In this document: positions 53,844-64,000 of the stretch, one piece after another | How the letters are laid out: each line of letters begins with the position of its first letter | Position numbering within the stretch: the stretch's first letter is position 1 | Source of the DNA: Apostichopus japonicus | Lineage: Eukaryota > Echinodermata > Holothuroidea > Aspidochirotida > Stichopodidae | Length of the DNA: 64,000 nucleotides | Assembly: GCF_037975245.1 (NCBI RefSeq) | Contig: NC_092568.1 | Location: forward strand, 21,044,501-21,108,500 | Direction of reading: 5' to 3' | Made by a program: the position numbers and the translations under genes | Notes under the pieces: model-generated | Told to the model about the DNA's origin: nothing | Database searches by the model: none | The model's input: only the letters and a program-made list of their open reading frames with translations

Positions 53844-54775
53844 TCCCAAATGTTATTTACATATTATTTGTCGATATATCCTACCATATGGACGTGTGTG
53901 TTGTATAAGCCTAGGCACAATCAGGCTGATATTCAGTTTGAAATTTTGACTTAAGTTTGTGCAGGCTTCTATATTTGGATCACTGACCTTGTATCACTGG
54001 TAACAGAAAATAATCTGCGAAGAGAGGCGAAAAATATGTTCTGACGAGTGGTTCGAGACATACTACTTTTAAGATTGATGTTATAAAGGCTATAAAATTG
54101 AAAACTGCTGTGGTATATTAGCAGTTAGTTACTATAGCTCGGGTTATATTCAGTCTCCTTGACTGCAGATACAACAAGAAATGTTATGTGTAAGGATCGC
54201 TCATTTGCATAAACTAGGGTGCACTTTGTAAAGATGCTTTCCTCCACAGCGCTTTACAAAATGTCTTTTATCTTGTTGTGTTTGTGTGTGGAGGTTTGAG
54301 GGGTGGGAGGGGGGGGTCTAATTTATTTTTTATATGTTTTGTAAAGGAATTTTTGGTCTGTTAGAATTAAGGTGAAAATTTGAGGGGCTTACACAGTACC
54401 AAAAAAAGTAGTGATATTGCCCCATAGTTTGAAGGCGCCACTGCCGTGTATATTGTTTCAAAGGGGTATTGCAATGTGAATCGAAAATGTGGTTGTCTCT
54501 TTTTACTAACTACTAAATAGATAACACAACCAGGTGCTAGAAAGCTCTCGGATGGCTACACAAGGTAGAACCACCATTCGTCAATTTAGAAATATCTAAT
54601 CGAGCATTCTATGTTCATTTAGAGAGTAATTTTGTTAAATTTTCTTTCATTTCAAATCTTCCTTTACGGAGTTCAAAATTAATGACAAGGTTTAACAAGT
54701 ATTTGCGTGATGCCAGTACAGTTTTAACGTTTAATGATACCCCCTACACCACCCACTCGATGAACAATAATAACT

Positions 54776-54778
<3 letters not shown>

Positions 54779-54824
<46 letters not shown>

Positions 54825-54827
54825 ATA
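54779..54827. repeat. (TA)n microsatellite
   Basis: (TA)n with one TTTA interruption; the Tyr-Ile open frame through it is spurious. Confidence 0.95.
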
Positions 54828-54844
54828 CATTAAAATAATTCAGT

Positions 54845-55022
54845 TTGACTCTAGACGTGTCACAATCAAAGTGTGACTCAATGCAATATGACTGAGTAAA
54901 GAGACGTGTCGAGTCAAGTCACAATGTCATTCTCAATCTAAGTAAAACTGGAGACGAATCGAGTCAAATCACACTCAAATCACACTGTGTGTGACTCTCA
55001 ACTTGTGACACGAGTCTACTGG
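54845..55022. repeat. GACTC/GAGTC-rich element with inverted ends
   Basis: Starts GACTCTAGACGTGTCAC and ends GTGACACGAGTCTAC, which are inverted with small indels. Internally it repeats GTGTGACTC, GAGTCAAGTCACA and GAGTCAAATCACA. It looks like a short foldback element or MITE; no TSD was identified. Confidence 0.4.
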
Positions 55023-58000
55023 TGCTTATCATAATCCATCTTTATTCATTGCCTGCCACATAATGTTTACTCCTGCAACAGATATGTTAACAACAACACC
55101 TGCTGTGTAGTAACCTCGACACGGTCCTTTGATTTCAAACCACATGCGTGACATACAGCTATGACGTCACTTCGCTCGAAAATTGACTGAGATCGCTCGT
55201 CACGTGTTTTTGTTATTGTTTTCTCCCCGTTTTTTTTTTTTATTGTTTCTCCCCTTATAACATTTTAATCCTTAGTTGCAATTAACAGATCAAACGTCGT
55301 TCAATCTGCTTGATCTTATACTTAGATATGATAATTTACCCTATCGTAGATACATGCCAGTCAATGCCTTCGGGCAGTCTACTGCGATGACGGCTTTGAT
55401 AATTCATGTAATGGTTTTGCCCATCCACCTTGGATAATAAAAACAAAAGGTGTAAACGTTTAAAACCATTTGATCTTGGCCTGTCGTCTGCCCAAGCAAA
55501 CTGCAATGTCATCTGAGTTCCCGCCCTCACATCTATAGATCTATATATAGTTGTACATAGATATATATTTATTTGATTGTAATCATTGTAACCACTCAGC
55601 CTCTGTTGACATGTACGATTTACTCACACGCGGGTTTTACGTGAAGAAGTATATAATCATTTTAATGATAATTCTCTGACTCCCAATCACCCAAGTCCTA
55701 GCCTTTGTATCCCGTCAAACGGACAATTTGTGTACTCTGCCTACACGCAACAAATTTTTAGCGTAATTGCAGATCGGTTGAACGAGCAATCGTCCGGAGC
55801 GCTCGAAGGCAGTTTGAAGCAAGCGATTCGTTGCACACGCAGGTGTGTGTGTGTGAGAGAGAAACTTAATCAGTTGCCTCTACCTCGTCGACAGGTTAGC
55901 TACGTGCTCAACCACTCAATCGAGTCTTCTAATGTTGTTCTTGTAAGTGGCAGTCAGATATAGTGAGTTAAAGTCAATGTGTTGATTTTGGAAAATAGTC
56001 TACATTTTTTTTTGGTCAATGGAGCGGAATCTGCGTCGATAATTTGAAACATTTTTTTATTTCCTTTTTATTTGAATATTACAGTTTTCTTCGACAATAT
56101 ATATATCGGATAATGGAAAAACAATGACAAGGTTAATCTCTTCGTATGTCGAGCCGTGTGTGGATTCTATATGGATTAATCTTTACTAATAGGACGGATC
56201 GTGTTTTTTCCTGGCTGAGAAATGCCTGCGGCACGAAGGGGTCTTGTGGCCCCGCAAAATACCTTTATCGAAAACCTCATCCGTAGGTCCAATTTGCAAC
56301 GTAAGTTCAGACATTTTTTGAATTTCATTTCATTTTGTGTGTATGTGAGTGTGTGCATTATTTGACAAATTTTTTTAAAAACAAACAATATTTGCGGGTT
56401 ATGTGCATGCATGTGCGCAACATATAGGCTTATATAGTCAAACTGTTGTAATATATTAAACTGCGATAGTTTATACCTATATGCTTTATCCGACAGAAGA
56501 AAACAGAAATACCTCACACTTGGAGGTGTATAGCCTATACATTACAACACGAGGATGGTTATGCCTATATGTGCACATTGCGTGTATATTTTTTGTAAGA
56601 TACGTTATGGAGCGAAAGCCTATAGACTATACATTCAAAAACTTTGTTGACATTAATGTTACTTCTCAATCTCACTGATTAGTTACTGTCATGTACGAAC
56701 CAAATATTGAGAACATGATTTTCTCCAATCATCACATTAGATACGTTATCGAGGGAAAACGTTTTGGAACTTAGTGTTTACAATTTAGTAACGAGTCTCA
56801 GAATTACAGCATCTACCAATCGTATGCCTGTGTACGTCGCAAACATGTACACTATAAGTTGGATAAAATAATAGAAAAGGCTCTGAGAAATGGAATTAAT
56901 TACCTAATTAATTATTAATTATCTTAATTTCATTTTTCATAATAATAGTCATAATAATAATAATAAACAAGTTCAACAATTTAGATATGGTACGCATTAA
57001 AAAATATTGTTATGAAGAAAAATTGCTTTTGGATTTTTTTTCTACCATAATTAGCTTTTTGGAGATTTTCCAAAATAATGTGAGAAAGATATCGTCTCGA
57101 CCGACCTATGCGGAAATATATGTATAGACCTTTATACAAACCTATTGTTTAAAAGAACAATGTACATGGAACAATAACTCCAACAACACCAACAAAATAT
57201 ACTTCGGTAAATCTTACGGCCCCGGCGAACTACAACATGATAGCGTATGCTTAAACATCAATAGCATACAACAGGTACCTTGTTTTAGAAGGCTTACAAC
57301 ATTGTTAGGAAATATTAATACGCTACATGTTAGATCTAAAATCGTTCCCTCCCCACCCCCCACCTCCCCTTATTTATTCTTTATTACCCTTATTGCGTCT
57401 CGTAATTTTCATTAATATCCATAGCAATATTGTTACGAACACTACTACACATTGTATACGGTACTTTATATTCGGGAGAAATCGACGAAAGTTCCAAACA
57501 CGTGCACATATAAAATGGATGCGAAAATATAATATAATAAAATATATGTCATTTTATTGTCACTTTTACCGAGCTATAAATTTACTAAGTTGGACAGGTA
57601 TACTAGAACAGCTGCTAAAGCCTGCGAGTATGAACGTCTTCCGTCTCACAAATGAAAGATAAACAGAATAAGAACAGTTTGTAACGTTAAATCTGGCGAC
57701 GATTTAAGAATTTATGTTTCACGTCTTTAAAAAACCCAAATAGGCATATAGTTAGTTACTGGTTTTATCTGCAATTAGGTGCGGGATTTTATGTGTGAAA
57801 GTGAGAGTAGGTGTAATATGGTGCTATATTTATAGGTTATTTCCCAGTAATAGTTGTGTATTTTGAAGAAAAAAAAGTACTTATGCTATCTGCATAAAAG
57901 TGTTGCCAGATTTATCAATCGACATAGAAAGTAACAAAATGGAATCGTCACAATGGGTCGATCTTTTTTATCGCCTGTGTAAAATGACATTATTAATAAG

Positions 58001-59299
58001 TATAAAAATATCGCAGAGCTGTCGATGCTGCTGTGGCTTAACCAACCAAAGTACCCACCGAACTGGATAAGAAATCCAATTTCAGGTACTGGGCAAAAGG
58101 TGGCGAGGGGGGGGGGGCAATTCCCCCACTTGCCCAATTAATCCCGCCTATGTCTGCGATGTCATTTTTTTTCACCAAACATACGCAAAAGTGGGCACAA
58201 AATGTATTGCAATGTTGGAATTGGAATGTTCGTAAATGTAACAACGAATTTTATTTATGAATTTGTCACGTGTCCTTAACAAACTTTTTCATTAATGCTC
58301 TTTAATTAAAATAGCTGATTATGGCATACTTGTAGCGAGTACCCGGACGTATATATACTGTACTCGAATTTTACTCGTGCTCTTACTCGGGTGAACATTG
58401 GAAGTTTCTAGCATAGATACTATAGATGGAGTACCAATACACGCGTTTACATCACGCTGTTCTCATACTGCTACTCATACCAATGAGAACTCTACTTGTG
58501 CTCACTTCTACTCATGAGGTTGTACTATATACAATAAACCTTACTAGAAGACAAACTCTATTGTTTGGTATGTTGAGTTGATGAGACAACGGATGTTGTA
58601 ATCCCTTTCGTGTGTATATACAAGACCCGCATTTGTCTGTTACTATATTCAAAACAAACATAGACGATGAAGCCGTATAGTCTATAGGCCATCGACATTG
58701 TTATGTCTCTATCTATCTTAACTATTAAATAGTTAAGATAATCGAAATGACATAATTCTGTTTGTCATTACACCGGAATCTGGCTAATTTCTACAAAAAT
58801 AGGAAATATGACCTCGTCATATTGGATCTCACTCCTGCTTCCAATTAACAAATACTGATATAGTCGTAGGCCTATCTAACAACTTCCTCAATTGCTGAGC
58901 CGGCGACGGGGGTCGGGGCAGGTGTCCCGTTCAGTTACCCCCCTCCCCTCCAAAAATAAAAAAAATAAAGAAAAGAACAGAACCAAATCAATCTTCTCAA
59001 TAAACAAAACCAGAAAAAAAACTCAAATCCACTCCAAAAGACTCCGGTCATATCCCCCTTCATATCTGATGAAACTGTCATTATATCAGGAGAAAATGAC
59101 TCCTGATGTTTTTACTCTCCTGTCAATAAAGTTAATTAAACTTGTAACGACTGTAACACACGAGCGAGCAATGTCTACTTAAACCGAACAGATTTCGATC
59201 TGTTTTCTTGTATCAACAGATCTTCGTATATGAGGGCGTTTTAATTTACGTTTTAATACAGTTTTACCAAATTTATGCATATTTATGTATATTTTAGAT

Positions 59300-59373
59300 A
59301 TATAAAGATATATATATATATATATATAAACAAATATGTATATAAATATTATATATATATATATGTATATATA

Positions 59374-59448
<75 letters not shown>

Positions 59449-59465
59449 AAATATATATATATAAA
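59300..59465. repeat. (TA)n cluster with TATAAACAAA variants
   Basis: Several (TA)n tracts separated by TATAAACAAATAT and ATCTA variants; the open frame across them is artefactual. Confidence 0.93.
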
Positions 59466-59962
59466 TATTATATATAAATATTATATATACATTTTACATC
59501 CTACGGGACCGCGCATCAAACTTTATCCCAGTTCAGGTTAAGACAGAAATGATGAACGAAAAGGTCACTTGAAAGTAGCAAAGGAGAAACTAAGACAGAA
59601 AAAAAGAAGGATCTCACGACCAACTTTGACGGATTTAATTTAACGGTAGAATGAGCTGTCCCAATCTCTCTTCACCTTCAAGGTGTTGTGTTATATTTGA
59701 CGCAATTATTTCGAAGAACAGTTATGTAATATCATCCCTGCCTGACCGGTGTTGTGTGGTATAGCAACTAGGATAACGCCTTCTGCATGAATTTGTCACA
59801 CACATAAAATAAAAAATATGAAGAGAAAGTGGAACATTTTGAGATTCTTAATGTGGGCACGTCCCCTATTGGATTAGCAAGGTAACCTGAAGAGTGCATC
59901 AATGACAATGACAATGAAATCGAGGGTTCGCATCTTGAAAATAAATAAATAATAAATATTAT

Positions 59963-59967
<5 letters not shown>

Positions 59968-60051
<84 letters not shown>
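59968..60051. repeat. (TA)n microsatellite
   Basis: About 40 TA units, immediately upstream of the 460-bp tandem duplication. Confidence 0.96.
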
Positions 60052-60057
<6 letters not shown>

Positions 60058-60088
60058 GCAAAAATCAACCACAAGATACAAGCTCGGT

Positions 60089-61008
60089 TTGTATACCTAT
60101 ACTATTTCAAATTCACAATGCTGTAGATTGTATTCATACAGTGTAGAGAAACCTACCCTTATATTTTCAGTAACACTATATTGGTAACACGCGTATCAGC
60201 ATATATACCAGATAACACTGTAAGGTAAATTAGACTGTCATTACCTACAGTGGTTGATTTTCTTTTAGAAATATCATGAACTCAATCTCCTGACTATCTC
60301 CTACTTCAATTATATGAATAAACCAAGAGTAATAAATCTGTTTGACCTTCAAGTTCTTAACAGAACTGACAAACGCCATTTTGTTACAGCAGTTCATATA
60401 GTTTACGCAAGGAACTGCTGCTACTAATATAAAACGAGTGTCTCTTGTATGGAGTACACAAAAGCTAAATCTTGTTAGAATGAAAATATTTACCCTTAAG
60501 CCTTTCTTTTACTTGTTTTTGATATTTCTGATATAGTTTCTGATATAGTTTGTATACCTATACTATTTCAAATTCACAATGCTGTAGATTGTATTCATAC
60601 AGTGTAGAGAAACCTACCCTTATATTTTCAGTAACACTATATTGGTAACACGCGTATCAGCATATATACCAGATAACACTGTAAGGTAAATTAGACTGTC
60701 ATTACCTACAGTGGTTGATTTTCTTTTAGAAATATCATGAACTCAATCTCCTGACTATCTCCTACTTCAATTATATGAATAAACCAAGAGTAATAAATCT
60801 GTTTGACCTTCAAGTTCTTAACAGAACTGACAAACGCCATTTTGTTACAGCAGTTCATATAGTTTACGCAAGGAACTGCTGCTACTAATATAAAACGAGT
60901 GTCTCTTGTATGGAGTACACAAAAGCTAAATCTTGTTAGAATGAAAATATTTACCCTTAAGCCTTTCTTTTACTTGTTTTTGATATTTCTGATATAGTTT
61001 TGTCTACA
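60089..61008. repeat. Perfect 460-bp tandem duplication
   Basis: The segment beginning TTTGTATACCTATACTATTT at 60089 begins again at 60549. Every line I compared across the 460 bp is identical, ending TTTCTGATATAGTTT in both. Neither copy has a substantial open frame or recognised motif. Confidence 0.95.
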
Positions 61009-63175
61009 GACCGGTGAATACCTTTATGTAAAAAACGCACACAGTTTGGTCAAGTCAATCTTTACTAGATTCCATTATTGGTTACTCCCCTCCCCCCCCC
61101 CCCCTCCTTTTTATTACCCACACATTTTGTAAAAAGCCATATGTGCGAAATCAAATCGATTAAAGCTCCAATGAAAAAATGCATATTTAATATCATGACT
61201 TAAATGTCAATGCGTTATAAATTGTTCTTTTGGAACAATTAATAATGTATCAAATGTTAGTTATTTACAATGAAAATTTGAAGGCTTATGTATATTAGCA
61301 TGACTGAAGCCAAAAAAAAGCTCTGATAATATCTGTAGGCTTATGTGGCTAAACATTGTACCACTGTTTCGAGTTTTCCCCCGTTATTAAAATCGTAATT
61401 GCATCTTACCGTGACAATCATACGCTTTATCATTTAGATGTAATCTCATCCATTAACTGGCGTGTTGAGGCGAAGTGAATGATTTAATTAAAGTCTTTAA
61501 TTGGTATATCAGTTCCGCTAAAGCAAAATTATATGAACCGATTTTATGGGGCAAGCTTAATTCCAGTTCTTATACATCTTATATGTTTTCTTGTATCATG
61601 CAAAAACCCTATCTATAATAAAACATTTCATATATATGTATAAAATTCTTGATTATGCAGTTCGAGCAGTAACTTTTGCGGAACAGGAGGTTCGTCATAT
61701 TGGCTTCATTCTATACGTCATTCATAGACTCCTCAGTAGTGGTGTTTCGAGTAGGGGTAGGGAAGGGCGACTAGGGGGTGGGGCAGAGTGGGGTGGGTGG
61801 GTATGAGTATTTGTCTCAATTGTTCCCACTTACTGTTGCAACATGTGCTATGTATACTAATGTAACCTGTTTTTGTTGTTGAAAAGTTCTTGGCTTGAAA
61901 TTGTCTCCACGTGTATTTTTGTATAAGGTTTCCTATTACCCAAGGATGGCACTCTCCTGGGCTAGTAAGTTCATCCGTCGCGCCTGCATGCCGTATTAAA
62001 TGGAGCGTTTACATTACAACAGTATGATTTTCTACTCATCAGTATGCTCAAGAAAAGAATATCCTTTCTTCCGTTTATGTATATATATTTTTTTATTTTA
62101 TTATTGTCATTTTTAATGAGGGTAGTCCTGCTCAGTGCAGAAGCACTGCTTTCCAGAGGAGCCCTCAATACAAAAAATACATATATAATATTTGCAGTAA
62201 AAAAAACGGTCAATATCCAAAAGCACAAAAAGGACGGCTTAAAAGATAGACAAATAAATATCAGACATCTAAACAAAAAATATAAGTTTTCATATTGCGT
62301 TTAAAAGTATTAATATTTGGCAAGCATTTCAAATTTGGGGGGGGGGGGGAAGACTGTTCCGCGCGGCCTGCCTCCAGAAAATTTAAAGGACCTTTTACCA
62401 TTCCCAAATCTAACAGGAGCAAGTAAAACATTATAGAGTAGCTAGATCTACTTCTGTACGAATGGCTATATCTCAGTAGAATTGTATTATCAGTATAAGG
62501 TAATCCGGTGCCAGGCCGTGGACACATCTATACATTAGAATATTCCTGGAAATATAATGCACTTTCTACGTTAATTCCTTTTCTTATAGAGTATTCTTTA
62601 TTCTATTAAAAGAAAGACACACACATATATATATAATCATGTGGATATTATGATACCATCACTTCCACTATGTAGGACTATCATAGTTTCGGTAGTAAAC
62701 TGTCTGTAGCAGGAGTCGTAATACACTAGTATACTACATTTGATATTCACCATGCCTTGTTGCCATCACAGTAACATATCCGTCGCAGTAACTTATACAC
62801 TGGTATAGCCTTTTTTCTTTTCTTTTTAATTTAAGAAAATCCGCTTATTATTTACTGTTATACTGTATAATATTACTATCTATTGAAACAAGATCAATGA
62901 TAGAACAGTGCTGACTATGCATTACTGTGTATGTGTCTCGGGAGATTTATCATGAAACTAAGACAGGACACTCCGCAAAGAACTAGAAAACAAAGTAAAT
63001 CAATGGAATGTTGCTGGTACAATCTTGTTATTGTGGTAAGATAATCCGTTAAGTGTTACTAACTAGAACATCGGGAAATAAAATTACTGTGGTAGAAACT
63101 GAAAGAGCAATTGGACAGTTCTGTATAGTGTAGGTACACATACACACATGTACAACCAGTGTAATCACTAATACA

Positions 63176-63180
<5 letters not shown>

Positions 63181-63206
<26 letters not shown>
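63181..63206. repeat. (TA)n microsatellite
   Basis: Short (TA)n tract in intergenic DNA. Confidence 0.85.
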
Positions 63207-64000
63207 TTGAATATATATGTTTGTGTATAGTAAGTGATTATATAGGTTACCGTTTATGTTCCTAATTGTATACCTTTATCATCAATAAGGACATTCTTTT
63301 TTCATTATGTAAAATGATATACTGCAACTGAAAATGATGCTATTTCAAATAAAGTTCTAAGGAGGATATTTGTGTGGTTGCTGTTGTACGAAACAATTGC
63401 AGTAATTTGAAAGGTGCATAAGTGGGGTAGTTCTTCCATTAATAGCCTAACACTAGCCTATACCCAATGTAGTGTTAGAGGTAGGGCAGAGCGAGTGAGA
63501 GAGACAGAGAGACATTGGGGCCATATAAAATCAAATTTCGGTTTTGGCTGTTCCGATACTGTTGCCTGTTCTATTCATTTCCTGTGCTCTCGTAATGCAA
63601 AATATATATGTGTATATATTATTTGTATGATGCTGAACATATCCTTGTTTGTTTGTGTTGACTATCTTCAATGGTTTTGCACCTGCAATGTAATCCATCG
63701 GTGGGGTGACTGGGTGAGCAAAGTGGGAGGAGGTAATGGGTACTCGTGGGGTAGACCTGACTAGAGGGGGGGGGGGGGTTCAGAGGTGACTACAGCCCCG
63801 GGATCCGGAGTGAATTAGGAAGCCCGGGAAAACATAAAGTGTGCCCGGGAGAATATGAGATATATAAATAATTATAGGTTTTTTCCATTTTCATTATATA
63901 CATTTAAGGTTTGGGGGGGGGGTGTGATCCGATCTGGCTCTTATCACCTCGGAAGGGGTAGGGTGGGTGATGAGGAGGGTTGCTCTTATCATTCTATATA

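Larger units (their letters stand above)
47060..64000. other. Gene-poor 3' intergenic region
   Basis: No multi-exon gene or recognised domain was found downstream of HHAT. Individually described items are the integrase-like remnant (47.46-47.62 kb), the palindrome at 49.4 kb, the small-ORF pair at 53.5-53.84 kb, tandem duplications at 52.4 and 60.1 kb and several (TA)n tracts. The rest is AT-rich sequence in which I see nothing further. Confidence 0.55.

Noticed and set aside
59275-60061. Open frames of 88 and 97 residues
   Set aside because: Mostly (TA)n-encoded Tyr-Ile; not genes.
63414-63764. 116-residue plus-strand frame
   Set aside because: Unremarkable composition, no domain, no conserved motif and no splice-compatible neighbours.

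Overview
This is an AT-rich, intron-rich animal nuclear window. It carries two spliced protein-coding genes arranged head to head. Coding exons are short (36-256 nt) with consensus GT-AG borders and phases that join. Most of the sequence is intron or intergenic DNA full of microsatellites, minisatellites and small transposable elements. Long poly(C)/poly(G) runs and the palindrome TAGGCCTA are conspicuously frequent. That texture, together with the protein content, suggests a marine invertebrate deuterostome such as an echinoderm. This is an inference; no taxonomic marker gene is present.

Region 1-21.7 kb (minus strand): the 5' half of a SMOC-like secreted calcium-binding matricellular protein. 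A signal-peptide exon (21.6 kb), a Kazal/follistatin-like exon (10.85-11.03 kb), a thyroglobulin type-1 exon (8.58-8.79 kb), a linker exon (0.71-0.77 kb) and the start of the extracellular calcium-binding (EC) domain (1-144) join in frame. The gene runs off the left edge. Its large first intron holds a degenerate ~110-bp satellite, a tRNA-derived SINE, a U2-snRNA-headed SINE with a target-site duplication, a (TCA)n array, a long (TA)n array and a 31-bp minisatellite.

Region 21.7-29.3 kb: intergenic spacer between the divergent start codons, presumably with both promoters. It holds two damaged members of the U2-headed SINE family and a possible non-LTR 3' end, but no convincing gene.

Region 29.3-47.06 kb (plus strand): a complete hedgehog acyltransferase (HHAT) gene. 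Eleven coding exons give a predicted 557-residue MBOAT membrane enzyme that keeps the catalytic Asp and His and the cysteine matching the haem-ligating Cys of human HHAT. Its introns carry hAT-type MITEs, minisatellites, a second copy of the tRNA-derived SINE and a duplicated 5' splice site.

Region 47.1-64 kb: gene-poor. It contains a short integrase-C-terminus-like remnant, a 27-bp inverted repeat resembling a Penelope-type terminus, a fourth U2-headed SINE copy, an unusual pair of small ORFs near 53.5-53.84 kb, diverged and perfect tandem duplications (the perfect one 460 bp x 2) and many (TA)n tracts.

The two genes belong to morphogen pathways. HHAT palmitoylates Hedgehog ligands in the ER. 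SMOC-family proteins act outside the cell on BMP signalling and matrix. The most unusual element is the small repeat family whose longest copy begins with the 5' end of U2 snRNA.
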